The notes below the pieces were generated by a model. It saw nothing but the letters and a program-made list of their open reading frames with translations. It was not told where the DNA came from and did not search any database. From assembly GCF_002127325.2 (NCBI RefSeq), contig NC_035433.2, forward strand, positions 128,782,695-128,846,694: 64,000 bases of DNA, written 5' to 3'. Made by a program: the position numbers and the translations under genes. This DNA is from Helianthus annuus. Taxonomy: Eukaryota > Streptophyta > Magnoliopsida > Asterales > Asteraceae. Below are positions 44,910 through 56,883 of the stretch, in pieces; position 1 is the stretch's first letter; the number at the start of each line of letters is the position of its first letter.

Positions 44910-46189
44910 TACATATGAGTAAATCTACCTTACATGTAGCTTCCTTTTTAATATTTTTACGCCATTTACCTTTTTCATTATTCAAATAATATAGTGTAAT
45001 GTTTTATAAAATTCCGAATATACTTTTGCGACATTTTATTTTTATCTACGTTTCGATAAACGTTTTTTATACACTTACCAATAGAAGCAATACCGTCCGA
45101 ACAACTTTCGTAGTGGTACCAATATTCATTTTTTTTTCTAGTATAAATGTTGAAAACAAAGTTGTATTCGCGGCAGAGTATTTTTTATATCATAAGGTAT
45201 AGCGAGTGTCGGTTCCATACGGGTACCTGGACGAACCAAACCAATAGTGGCCTTCTAATATCGGTACCACGTCAATTCCGACCGAACATCGTACTGATAT
45301 TTGTTTTGTCAGAAACGTTATTGGTATTCGTTTGTATTGTTTTTAGTTAATGTAAAACATGTGTCGATATCATTTTAAAATTTTGTTTTATGTTGGGGTT
45401 TTTCTTTTAGTTGCGATACTGAGTGCTAGTAAGTACTATACCGATAGTGTAATGAACCAAATCTTATTTAACTCTAAATTTGACTAAGTTTCATTGTGTT
45501 CTCTGTATCTACAACCTAAATGAATACAAATTTGAATACGTGTAATGAACCAAATCTTATTTAACTCTAAATTTGACTAAGTTTCATTGCGTTCGCTATA
45601 TCTACAACCTAAATGAATTGAACACGTTGCAACCCCATATTTCACCCTACCAATTCTTTACCGCCTAAATCCCTTTATAATTCTAAATAATAAAAAATTT
45701 TATAAATTAGAAAAAAATAATTTAATCCTATTATAATATTATTAATTTTTTACTCATTTATGATATAATAACTTTACCATTAATTATGAAAATATTTTAT
45801 TCATCATAACCTGTTAGCTTTAATCACAATTTTATAATAACTAATTATTAATTAATGAAATTTGCATACTAATTATTAATAAGAATAGTAAATCTAATTA
45901 ATAACACACCGATAATTTTTTTTACTTAAAATAAAAAATACATAAAAAATATACGTAATAACATTACTAATATACATTATTATATGTAAAATGTAATATG
46001 TTATTTCAATCATATAAACAATATATATTTATGAATTATATATTGTTTAGTATTCAACTGACATAATACACAGACTATTATAGTATTTCAATGTTACTTA
46101 TTACCATAGGTCGATTTTTGTGATAAATTCAAGTTAGTTGTGTCAACTGTAATAAAGTAATAAAAATACGTCAGCTTATACGAAAATTT
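44910..46189. other. AT-rich region with a worn Helitron-like stretch
   Basis: Positions about 45140-45440 share words with the Helitron at 2511-3561 (GGTATAGCGAGTG and GTACC-rich stretches), suggesting an old relative. Positions 45630-46189 are very AT-rich with no feature I can name. No coding frame is supported. Confidence 0.4.
45451..45620. repeat. 93-bp tandem duplication
   Basis: AATGAACCAAATCTTATTTA starts at 45451 and again at 45544. Both copies continue through CTACAACCTAAATGAAT with a few differences. Confidence 0.75.
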
Positions 46190-46269
46190 TTACAGATTAT
46201 ATAATAATATCATTTTTATTGTACAACTCTATTCTATTTAAAGGTGGCTCACGCTTGAAAATTTATGCT
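46190..46269 (-). repeat. 116-bp array, far end in reverse orientation
   Basis: The minus strand reads the array unit (CATAAATTT, GAGCCACCTTTAAATAGAAT, ATAATAAT-rich part) from 46269 down to about 46190, where similarity ends. It is separated from the unit at 56766 by the SIRE-like element, whose duplication ATGCT is array sequence. Confidence 0.8.
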
Positions 46270-46784
46270 TGTTGGACCGTGTGCAACCCTAAATAGTCAG
46301 TAAAGGAAGTTCATCTTTGTATACAGAGGCGGAATCAAAGTAAACAAAGTCACACAACTTTATCCTCTTAATTTCCTCTCAATTAATGCTTTCTGAGTCA
46401 AATACAATGAATTCTGACAAAAGTTCGGTAGCACCTCGACTCCTAATTCTGCTCCAACATTACGAACGAAATCATCACTGACCTATTTATAGTATGCCTG
46501 ATTCCGCTTGAAATGGTTCAAGCGGAGCCCCATGATGATGTCTCTCGAGCGGAATCACCTTGTTCGTTTGGAGCGGAATCACCTAAACCTATTTGGAGCG
46601 GAATCATAAACTTGACATCCTGGAGCAGAATTACATCATAACCTGATTTCTCTTGAAATGACTTTATGTCATTTCGAGCGGAATTACACTCTAAAACCAC
46701 TTTTTCATTTCCAAGCTCCAATCTAACCTATCTAGACCTAAGACTCGATAAAGACGCAGTAAACAGACATTCAGTGCACCAACA
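46270..46784 (-). repeat. 3' LTR of the SIRE-like element
   Basis: On the minus strand it starts TGTTGGTGCACTG and ends GGTCCAACA. It carries the U3 hairpin (46645-46685), further TTCCGCT words, and TATAAATA on the minus strand at 46484-46491, which in the other LTR is changed to TGTAAATA. Confidence 0.92.
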
Positions 46785-48413
46785 GACTCCCCCTTGGATG
46801 TTGACGAAGTCTTCGGCGTCGAGTCTTCAGTCTTGGTCTCTTCTCCAACTCTGTCTCCTCATTACAAAAACTCTCTCTTCACAGGTTCAGGATCTCTTCC
46901 TGGCTCTATCTTCAATCTCCCCTTTGACTGTTGATCCAGAACTCTAGACTTCCCCTTTCACAAACTCCCCCTCTCGATAAGCTGGGATCTCGGGTCTTGG
47001 TCTGGTTCAAACTTTGACTTTTTGAGCCATGGGAATGATAAAATCCACAACCTGTTACTCAATCAATAACATTACAATCTATTGATTTTCAACCATAAAT
47101 CACAATATCTATCAGTTTAGAAATCCACTCAAGTATTCAGGTCCAAGTTAATGACCTTGATTACTCAATTAAACTACCAAGTCCAATTTAATGACCTTGG
47201 TTGATCTTTTGACAAACAAACTGATTTTTGGTTAAAATTTTCAAACTTTTTCTGAAAATAACAAGCATCAAATTAATGAATTTGTTTTGACTTTTTTAAC
47301 AACCCAATCTTTATCAAGATAAGCTCTCCTCATTTTCCAGTCCAGAACTTTCCTGCATCTGCTTCAATCTTTCGAGAATCCAACAATCAACTCTCCACTT
47401 TGGTTTGTCGGAAAATAAAGCAGAAATGAAATCTTTTTGGATTTTCAATAATGTTTCTAAACGAGGAAATGAAATACAGAAACTTAAATTGCAGAATGTA
47501 AAGAAATTAAACTATTTACAAATATATTTTTGATGAGCATGTCAGGGAATCATATCAGCTATCAGACAAGTTACAAGTACCATTAAGCTTCAATTTCATA
47601 CTTAGAATTAAACAATTCACGTAGATTGTCGATATACTGATCCACTTTAAATTTTCATACAAATTTCAATTTATTCAGGATACGATTTAGATGTTTTAGG
47701 AACATAACTCATTCATGTGTCCCACCTCTTGAATATACTCCCGTATCCAGAATCCCAATATTCAGTCTTACAGGTGAGTATACCACAGATGATATCTGTA
47801 AGGGGTTAGATGCGAGGGTCGTGAGAGCTCAGGTCGATACTTCCGTATACGCAGAGAGATGACGGCTTCATCTTTTCGGTGTGTCCCCTTTAGAGGATCT
47901 TTTGTTATAACAGCAATGATTATCAATTTTATTGTTTAATCAATTTGCTGAGGGTGATGCTATGTTTCAAGCAATGCGGAAAGTATTATTCGGGAACTAG
48001 GTCAGAACTTCCATTCAACAGAAGTCCCGGAATAATACCCCAGATATCACTGAGTATAAAGACCTAGTATTCAGAAAGAGGGACCTTTCAAACGAGATTT
48101 CAGGGGTTACCTATATATCCAAGTAGTGTTCCCCACGAATTACGCAAGTTTGAAATTTTAGGTTTATATCCCGAACAAATCTACTAAATGTGTAAAAACC
48201 GATCGACACATCATTAGCAAGACTGTTTAACTCTTTTTAAACTTTACAAATCTTTAGCATACTGTAATTGTCAAGCCGATGTACTATCATTTTCCCTTTT
48301 TACACAAGCTCTTTTCAATTTTCTATTGTTTTTGGATTTTGAAATTTTATAATGTTTTTGTATTTTTGAATTTTTTATTGTTTTTGTATTTTTTGAATTT
48401 ATATCTACTCCCC
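46785..48413 (-). other. 3' non-coding region of the SIRE-like element
   Basis: The purine tract complement (GACTCCCCCTTGG) lies next to the LTR. The conserved block at 47717-47796 and about 350 further bases up to 48150 closely match the gag-only element at 9500-9960. No ORF with an envelope-like signal peptide or transmembrane pattern is evident. Confidence 0.65.
47717..47796 (-). other. Conserved 3' non-coding block (SIRE-like copy)
   Basis: The minus strand reads GATATCATCTG, GTATACTCACCTGTAAG, then GAGTATATTCAAGAGG and GTGGGACAC, close to 9871-9949. Confidence 0.6.
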
Positions 48414-50201
48414 CTAAATACCAAAACAAGTAAAAAATCGACAAACCATTGCAGATTGTTTCTTATCTTCATCTACAACAGTACCTTCATCAACGCCAAT
48501 AATGCCATCCGACACCGAAAGAAGCTTCATACCATTCAGTTTTAAAAGATATTTAAAACGAGTTTTGTCAAAAGCTTTGGTATGTAAATCAGCTTTCTGT
48601 TCGTCAGTGTGGATTTTCTCTATTCGAATCAACTTCTTCTCAAAGCAATCTCGAATGAAGTGATGTCGAATTTCTATATGTTTAGTTTTAGCGTGATGTA
48701 CTGGATTCTTTGTTATATTTATTGCGGCCTCATTATCAACAAAAAAAGGTGTGTTAAGAAACTGCAAACCGTAGTCGCGCATCTGTTGCTGTATCCACAG
48801 GATCTGAGAACAGCAACTGCTAGCAGACACATACTCCGCTTCACATGTGGATAGCGCCACAGACGTTTGTTTCTTACACTGCCAGGTAACCAAGCGAGGT
48901 CCAAAGAACTGGCATCCTGCAGTTGTTGATTTTGCATTGACTTTGCAGCATCCGAAATCCGAATCAGAATACCCTTCGAGCGTAAAGTCGCCTTTTCTAG
49001 GATACCATAACCCCAATGTAGGAGTTCCCTTCAGGTAGTGTAATATCCTCTTCACAATAATCATGTGCGAAGCTCTCGGGTTAGATTGATATCTTGCTGC
49101 GAGGCACGTTGGGTACATTATATCAGGTCTCGAAGCAGTTAAGTACATCAATGAACCGATCATGGAACGATAGAACGTCTCATCATCCCTGTCTCCGGTG
49201 AGATCTGGGTGAATCCCATGATTTATTGCTAAAGGGGTCGCAGCTGGAGTAGAACTTGACATTCCAAATTTCTCTAGAATATCATGCACGTACTTCGTCT
49301 GGTGAATGAAAATTCCCTCAGGTAGTTGTTCAACTTGAAGTCCCAAAAAGAATTTCATCTCCCCCATTGATGACTTTTCGAATTTTTGCTTCATCACTGA
49401 TTCAAAATCTTTGCACAGATTCTCATTCGTTGACCCAAAAATTATGTCGTCCACATAAATCTGAACTATCAGAAGATGTCCGTCGACCTCTTTAGTGAAG
49501 AGAGTGGCATCCACTTTCCCTCGAATGAAGCTGTTGGCTAGTAGGTGTTGAGACAAAGTCTTGTACCAAGCTCTCGGGGCCTGGTGTAAACCATACAACG
49601 CTTTGTCCAGCAAGTAGACCTTGTTTTTGTGGATTGGATCGGTGAAGCCCGGCGGCTGTCTGACATAAACCTCTTCTTTAACCTTCCCATAAAGAAACGC
49701 CGATTTCACATCTAGCTGATATACTTTGAAGTTCTTCCAAGATGCAAACGCCAGGAAAATTCGGATTGCTTCTAGTCGAGCTACAGGAGCGTACACTTCA
49801 GTAAAATCAATCCCCTCCTGTTGACTAAAGCCCTGAACAACGAGTCGAGCTTTGTTCCGTACAACAACTCCTCTATCGTCTCTCTTACATTTAAATACCC
49901 ATTTCGTATTGATTTTCCTGTGACCATCCGGCAAATCCACTAGCTTCCACACTCCTAACTTTTCAAACCGACTCAACTCTTCTTGCATCGCATTGACCCA
50001 AGAATCTTCAGTAAGCGCCTCTTTATAAGTTCGCGGTTTGATCTGCGAAATAAAACAACTTAATGAAAAATCAGTATGTAAAGGTGCTACTGTAGAGTAA
50101 AAACATGTAAGGCCCTGGTCAATTTGACGTCTCGTGCGAACACTCGATTGCAACTCTCCAATGATCAACTCCTCTGGATGGTATGCAAGAATTCGTGGCA
50201 T
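48414..50201 (-). pseudogene. pol: Reverse transcriptase and RNase H of the SIRE-like element
   Basis: A 595-codon open stretch holds copia RT motifs in order: [58 protein letters not shown], and the catalytic [10 protein letters not shown] (near 49450). The RNase H follows ([40 protein letters not shown]), ending with a tail after [12 protein letters not shown]. No stop is visible inside. It is separated from integrase by a frameshift near 50341, so it is not expressed as part of the usual polyprotein. Confidence 0.9.
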
Positions 50202-50218
50202 TACTTCACTTGGAACAT

Positions 50219-51289
50219 CTACATCGCCTTCCAGATTAGTAACATTCTGATTTGCACCTTGTTCACTAATTTGGTTTGTTTGACTTGAATCCTGAATCTG
50301 CTCCCCCTCAGAATCTGAATCACCACGATAAAAATCAGCATGTTCTCAGATTCTTGATTATCATTCTGAACCGTCTGATTATCTTGAGCAACTTCTTTTT
50401 GTCGGACATCATCATGTTCACCAGCATTGCTAGGACCTGCTTCATCGTCATTTGAAGTTTGTTGTGGTCGCCTTGAATACTCAGCTGGGAACCTTTGCTG
50501 CGACTCGTACTCTCGCAAAATATCCAACTCATCAAAGAAATCTTCTTGTTCTTCTGATTCTTCCCTCATGTCAAACGAATCCCACAATTTGTCATAATGA
50601 TAACGCCATGAATCTCCAGGATTCTGCGGCGGCATTGTATAACCTTGACATTCAACATTTGCAGCTTCAATAATCCGCTTCTCACTTGGAACGAAGACAC
50701 GTTGCATAGGACTTGCATAACCAACAAATATTCCCTCAATGCACTTCGGACCAAACTTTCCATAAGGCTCTAGAACAGTACAGGGTGACCCGAACGGTTC
50801 AAGATACTTAAAATTAGGTTTGCGGTTATTGATCAACTCAAAGCATATTTTGTTGAACTTCTTGACAGTGAGAACTCTGTTGAGCGTATAGCATGCGGCG
50901 GAAACAGCTTCAGCCCAAAAATTTATTGGTAACTTTGAATCTGCGAGCATTGTTCTAGCCGTCTCGATTAGTGTCCGGTTTTTGCGTTCTGCAACTCCAT
51001 TCTGCTGCGGAGTGTACGGAGCACTAAACTCATGCAATATACCTCTATCATCACAAAATTCTTCCATCTTGTTGTTCTTGAATTCAGTACCATTATCACT
51101 TCGAATTCTTTTGATACGCCTTTGGTACAGATTCTCAATTTTCTTGAACAACGCCATCAAACTGTCATAAGTTTCATCTTTTGACTTCAAAAACGATACC
51201 CACGAAAATCTGGAATAATCATCAGTAACGACCAAACAGTAGTAGTCTCCTGTAATACTTTTGACATTCACAGGACCGAATAAATCCAT
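50219..51289 (-). pseudogene. pol: Integrase of the SIRE-like element
   Basis: The DDE core is present: MDLFGPVNVKSITG and VVTDDYSRFSWV, then RSDNGTEFKN, and FSAPYTPQQNGVAERKNRTL with the catalytic Glu. A C-terminal region (FGSPCTVLEPYGKFGPKCIEGIFVGY) and an acidic linker follow. The frame goes wrong near 50341 (after QESENM), and the residues read beyond that point are not Pol. Integrase would insert element cDNA in the nucleus. Confidence 0.88.
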
Positions 51290-51316
51290 GTGAAGTCTTT
51301 CCAGAGGTCTTGAAAC

Positions 51317-51928
51317 TCAATTGACTTGCTTTGTAGGGTGTGACTTTTTCTTCTGCTTGCCTTTAACACAGCTAATGCACTCCCCTTCCAAATCAAAACC
51401 TTTCACATGAACACCCAACACTAAATCGTTATGTACCAGGTGATTCATCTTCCGTAGGTGAATGTGACCCATTTTCCTATGCCACAATCTCAATTCTTTT
51501 TCAGTTGCTCTAGACACAAAACAATGAGCCTGACCCGTGGTTGTAGTAGCTACGCTCATATCCAACACGTACAGATCATTAACTCTTGGTGCCCTCATGA
51601 TAATCCATCCCTCAGGGATAACGAATCCTGGCTTCAAGATCAAACATTCTTTGTCAGTGAAGTGAGTGGTATACATCCTGTCACAGATCTGCGAGATACT
51701 CATCAGATTGTTCTCCAGCTCAGCAATGTAGTTAACTCTTTCAAACGTCACAATCCCATTGGATAACGTTCCTTCACCAATAATCCTACCACCTTGATTA
51801 CCCGCGAAACCAACATATCCTCCATTGAAATTCCTCACATCATACAGCAACGCAGTCTTCCCTGTCATATGTCGAGATGCTCCACTGTCCATAATCCAAC
51901 GTGAAACTAATCTCGGAAGATCCTGCAC
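51317..51928 (-). pseudogene. pol: Protease and pre-integrase zinc region of the SIRE-like element
   Basis: The segment begins near RLVSRWIMDSGASRHMTG, the copia protease active site. It continues to the pre-integrase HHCC region (LRLWHRKMGHIHLRKM, CISCVKGKQKKKSHP). TGA at 51317-51319 separates it from the integrase core in the same frame. It starts about 85 bases after the gag stop, and the sequence just before it (TGATATGTGCAG) resembles a splice acceptor. Confidence 0.85.
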
Positions 51929-52014
51929 ATATCACAACATGACTTAAAAACTCATTTCAATAAAGATGCCGATTCATGCTTCGCGATCAAGGAAGCTCCG
52001 GCAAGTCAGGTTTT

Positions 52015-53238
52015 TTATTCAACAAAGAAAATATCCACCCAAGCCTGACCAGCCTTGGGTGTTACCTTGTTGCCTTCAATTTTCCCATTTTGTTTCTTAA
52101 AATTTTTAGCTTGAAGTGGTGGAAAATTTGTATCATCCATAATTGGGACAGAATTCACCACCTTTTTCTCTTGTGAAGTTGAAGTTTGTTTCTCTGTTTT
52201 AGGCTTCCAAATTTGTTGAGATGACGCAACCCGTTTGTAAAATTTGTCATTTTTAGTTACCAACTTCTTTACGGGTTCAGTTTTGATCTTGGTGATTTGG
52301 TTTTTCAAAACCTTTTTCTCAACAAACATTGGTGCTTTTCCCTTCACATCATCTTTCTTCTTTTGAGTCTTTACAACTTCAGTCTTAGGTTTCACGTTGG
52401 TACACTTTCGTGCAATATGTCCAACTTGATTACATCTGAAACATGTTCGGGTGTCAGCTACCCGACTTGTGCCTTCAGACTGAGGTTGTAAAGCTTTCTT
52501 TTCAAAGAACTCTTCATTTGATTTTGAAAAAATCTTTTTCTCTTCATCAGACAATGAACTCGAACTATTCACAAACACTTTCTTTTCGACAAACCTTTTA
52601 TTTTGAACATTCTTTTTCTGATATGACTTACCACCCTGATAACCACCCGACCATCTGTTTCGGTTGTTGTTATAAAACCGTGGTGGAACAATAGGTTTCT
52701 TATAGTAAGCTTTATCTTTTTCAAAATTCATTTGTCTCTTTGTTTGACTCAAACTGTTCACTTCTGACAACTCAACTTCAACCAATTTGAAAACATTTGT
52801 TAACTTGTTCACATTAACATTCTCAATGGGAAACTCAGAATCCGAAAACAACTTATCAGATCCAGACATCTTGTACATAACAAGAGTAGGTTCATCATTT
52901 AAGTTGTTTTTGGACTTTTGTTTTGGAATGTATTTGTCCAAGAAACATCCATCATCTTCAGCTGAATCAGACATCAAAACACTTTCAGCTGTGCTTTTAA
53001 CAATATCTGTCTGAACACTATCATCAGATGATGTAGAAGAAAATGTAACATCAATTGAATCAGGAAGTTTAACTTCATTCTCTTCTTCAATTTCAACCAA
53101 CCCAGATTGCTTTTTCGAATAATTGTCAAGAACTGGTGGTGGAACTTGATGAAAACCCACCCTGGTTCCATCAGAGTACACATCTTCGCCTGCTTTTTTT
53201 TTTCCCGATGGGTTTGGGAACAATGTGTTGCAAAACAA
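52015..53238 (-). pseudogene. gag: C-terminal Gag of the SIRE-like element
   Basis: This frame joins the N-terminal Gag at a run of ten T on the plus strand (53194-53203). It contains an acidic segment, a Lys/Tyr-rich segment, the second CCHC knuckle CFRCNQVGHIARKC, a basic Lys-rich region and the conserved end DGQAWVDIFF before the stop at 52015. It corresponds to the second half of gag at 5064-8751. Confidence 0.8.
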
Positions 53239-55735
53239 AGCTTGCGGAGTTGTAACTCTTAAGCTTCAACTGGATTCGCTCATTTTCAATTTCAGCTTCT
53301 TGAAATTTAAGCTTTAATTTTGCGATTTTATCCAGTTGTTGATTGATTAATTCTTCTTTTAACCGAAGCACTGTCGACAGATGAACATTTTCTTTATATG
53401 TTTTACCATTTCTATCATCATTATCTTTCATTGTGCTTTTAAGCTTCTCAAATTTTTCAGTGATCTGATGTTTTTCAAGAACTAACCTTTCATTTTCTTT
53501 CCTAACCTTTTCATGGTCAATTTTGTCATTTTCAATTTTGTTAGTTAATTCTTTTAACCGTTCAGTTGAAGCTCTCACCATTTTATCACGATCAAGAATT
53601 TGATCCTCAACACTTCTGACTCTAGCAGTCAGATCTTCAACCTTCTTACCGTTGAGATAAGTGACTGTGCTACAAACTTTGCATTCCTTGATGCAATTTT
53701 TGCAGTCAACATCACCATTGACTTTCTTACCTGACTCAGTCGTTGACGCATTTGAACTGACCTGGCTTTTAGACTCAGAGACAGATTTAGAATCTACCTC
53801 AAGCGCCTTAGCAGCCAGCACCTTGTCAGCCATCTTTCCCATGTTTTCAGCATTCAACTCCTGTGTCGTGTCAATGATTCCATTGTCAATCTTCTTTGAC
53901 TTCTCTTTCTCTTCTTTCTCTTTCTCTTCTCCACTTCCCCACCATTTCCTTTGCCAATAATCATCTTCTTCTTTCATCTCTTTGATTATGGTCTCCAAAT
54001 CAAGAGTGTTATGGTCAATAGCAATGTTTCCCTGGGGGTCAAGATAACATTCTCTGTCTGGATCCCATCTCCTTGCTCTTTTTGCCTCAGAAAAGATACC
54101 AGCTATTCTGATCAATTTGTTCGTGGCTATCAGCTTTCTGTGAGCATACTTCTGTTCTTCAGTTATGTTATCTTTCCAAGGAACAGGTTCAGATTTTGTC
54201 ATGAATGCATATCCAACCGCATCCTCCTCAGGTAACAACTCGCTCCAATCGTAACCTTCATCGTCGTGAATTACAGCAAGAGCTCTAGATTTCTCTTTGT
54301 TTTCCTCAAGCTGCTTCATTCTCGGCGGCTCCGTTTTATTCTGATGATAAATCGCTTTCTTGTAGTAATCTTCTCTGAACGGGTTCTCAGATTCATCAGC
54401 ATACGCATTTCGGCATTCACGCTTAAAGTGACCTTTCTGTTTGCACTTAAAGCATGTCACTTTGGACTTGTCAAAGCCCAACTTGGTAGAAGGTCCACCA
54501 ATAGACTTCCTCCCTGTGATCTCCATGAAACGCTGTGCTCGACGAACTGCACTGGCCATACACCACCTTATGTCGATCAGTTCCATCTCCACAGGATCAA
54601 TCTGATCATAATCTTCCTTCGTCAGGTTGGTGTTGCCTTTCTTCCCTGCTACAAGACTTTCATACGATTCCAACACCAACGCTAGGAAAACCATCTGCTG
54701 CTTTGCCGACTCCTCGCTGAAGTTTTGAGCGTTCTTTAAGTCTACAGCGATGTTACATTGGAATAAATTCTTTGCATCAGACTGGTTTGCAGATGATGAA
54801 GATCCACTGTGAAATCCACTGCTTTGACTTTCTTTGTTTGAAGTGTTGGAACTCTCAGCAGAAAACGCTGTCTTGGGAGATGTACTCTTTGGCATCATGC
54901 TCTTTGGATAATACAAATCCAAGTTCTGCTGATAAGACGAATGATTGACTTTGTGTGTCTTCCTTAACTCCAATCCGTGACTCTCTAGTCTTTCAATCAA
55001 CAGATCCACCGTAAGCTCTGCAGGCTTGATCGTATTTTTCAACATCAACGCATAATATTGCCAATCCATCTCATCTGGAAACGAATCAAACAATTTGTCG
55101 ACTAGCTCATCTTGAGTATAGGAAATTCCATGTCTCGCCAGTTCCAGCTTCAGATGCCCAAACCTCTCAATCATTTTACAAACTGATTCATTCTTTAAAC
55201 ACCCAAACAAATCAAACTCTTTTCTAAGTAGTTTCTTTTTGTTTTTCACTATTTCTGCACTTCCTAAACATTTGTTTTTCAACTTATCCCAGAGATCTTT
55301 AGCACTAGTGTATTCGATCAAAGATATTATATCTTCTCGAACAGATTGAAACAGCAACGCAACACATTTTTGCTCAGCAACAAATGACTCTATCTCATCA
55401 GGTGATGTTAAACTTTCACCATCTTTGCCCCCATCATTGTATCCATTCTTTAGACTCTTCTAGCTAAGATAAGCAAAAGCCCTCAACCAATCTTCAAACT
55501 TCTTGGCCCACCTATTGTACTCTTCGATAGCCATCAACTTCGGGGGTTTATTATATGTTCCAAATGCACTTTCAACCTCCAAGGCATCCGATAACTTTTT
55601 CTTTGTGTTTGGCGTGTTCTCATTGGCGTTGCTAGAAGAAGTATCGTCTCCAGAATTTCCAGCAAAAGCATACATATCGCTAAACGGGTTCATGAATATA
55701 TCATCCATCTTGCACGTACCTGAAAAAATCAGCAA
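53171..55735 (-). pseudogene. gag: N-terminal Gag of the SIRE-like element
   Basis: The likely start is MDDIFMNPFSDMYAF at 55708. An in-frame TAG near 55460 interrupts it soon after YNRWAKKFEDWLRAF. The frame then reads the UBN2/gag_2 capsid region (LWDKLKNKCLGS through VDLLIERLESHG), the first CCHC knuckle CFKCKQKGHFKRECRN (near 54440), and a long Glu/Lys-rich coiled coil (53900-53270). At the ten-A run (53194-53203 on the opposite strand) the product continues in another frame. Confidence 0.85.
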
Positions 55736-55759
55736 ACACTTAGAAATTTTGAGAAACAG

Positions 55760-56030
55760 CTAATTTCAAGTGAAATCAGCTTTCGAGCGAAATCAACAGA
55801 AGATGTTCAAGCGAAATCAGAAATAGTCTGAATTCAAGCGGAATCAGACTTATCAGTTTCAAGCGGAATAAGATTTGATCTGATTTCGAGCGGAATCAGA
55901 AGATAACTTTCGAGCGGAATCTGAATTTGACCTGTTTTCGAGCGAAATCAACAAGCAAACTCAAGCGGAATTAGAATTTTATGTTTTTACAAGCGAAATC
56001 ACTGAAAAACTTTTTGAGCGGAATCAAGTT
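55760..56030 (-). repeat. Reiterated TTYCGCTYGAA words in the SIRE-like leader
   Basis: On the plus strand about eleven TTCAAGCGGAA or TTCGAGCGAAA variants occur in one orientation, spaced about 20-30 bases, between gag and the primer site. They are the same word family as the cluster at 4750-5035. Confidence 0.8.
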
Positions 56031-56236
56031 TTTAGGCCATTTTTACCATTTTTAATCCGAATTTTAACCTGATTCTTTCTAGGGTTTGTTAATACTATGT
56101 TTTACACAATATACTCGAAATTCAGTCCATTTCAACCGTCGGAACTAGTTCAAATCAGAAAAGTATGAGAAGAAGTGAGTAGAAAAGAGAGAATCCGGTA
56201 GAATCAAGCTGCTATGGTATGAACTCCTCGTCCTGA

Positions 56237-56248
56237 GCTCTGATACCA
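56237..56248 (-). other. Primer-binding site of the SIRE-like element
   Basis: The plus strand reads GCTCTGATACCA, two bases from the 5' LTR at 56251. Confidence 0.9.
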
Positions 56249-56250
56249 CT

Positions 56251-56765
56251 TGTTGGACCGTGTGCGACCCTAAATAGTCAGTAAAGGCAGTTCATCTTTG
56301 TATACAGAGGCCGAATCAAAGTAAACAAAGTCACACAGCTTTATCCTCTTAATTTCCTCTCAATTAATGCTTTCTGAGTCAAATACAATGAATTCTGACA
56401 AAAATTCGGCAGCACCTCGACTCCTAATTCCGCTCCAACGTTACAAACGAAATCATCACTGACCTATTTACAGTATGCCTGATTCCGCTTGAAATGGTTC
56501 AAGCGGAGCCCCATGATGATGTCTCTCGAGCGGAATCACCTTGTTCATTTGGAGCGGAATCACCTAAACCTATTTGGAGCGGAATCATAAACTTGACATC
56601 CTGGAGCGGAATTACATCATAACCTGATTTCGCTTGAAATGACTTTATGTCATTTCAAGCGGAATTACACTCTAAAACCACTTTTTCATTTCCAAGCTCC
56701 AATCTAACCTATCTAGACCTAAGACTCGATAAAGACACAGTAAACAGACATTCAGTGCACCAACA
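56251..56765 (-). repeat. 5' LTR of the SIRE-like element
   Basis: It has the same borders and length as 46270-46784, carries the U3 hairpin at 56626-56666, and is followed by the target duplication ATGCT. Confidence 0.92.
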
Positions 56766-56883
56766 ATGCTTGATTCAGAGAAGGAGAAATTTAACACAAA
56801 AACGTATTACAGATTATATAATAATATCATTTTTATTATACAACTCTATTCTACTTAAAGGTGGCTCATACTTGCAAATTTGT
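56766..56883 (-). repeat. 116-bp array unit in reverse orientation beside the gypsy minus copy
   Basis: The minus strand reads ACAAATTTGCAAG directly after the gypsy LTR end, continues through a full unit, and reaches GAATCAAGCAT at 56776, in 116-bp phase with the left array cut at 36218. Confidence 0.9.

Larger units (their letters stand above)
46270..56765 (-). mobile_element. Full-length SIRE-like copia retrotransposon
   Basis: It has 515-bp LTRs (46270-46784 and 56251-56765) and a perfect target duplication ATGCT (46265-46269 and 56766-56770). Primer site, large Gag, protease, integrase, YVDD reverse transcriptase, RNase H and a 1.6-kb 3' non-coding region follow in copia order on the minus strand. 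About 15 LTR mismatches by eye make it older than the other copia elements here. Gag and Pol carry two stops and two frameshifts. No envelope-like ORF is present. Confidence 0.92.

Noticed and set aside
46785..48413. Envelope-like ORF downstream of pol, as in some SIRE elements
   Set aside because: No long frame with signal peptide or transmembrane pattern exists; the region is non-coding and shared with gag-only relatives.
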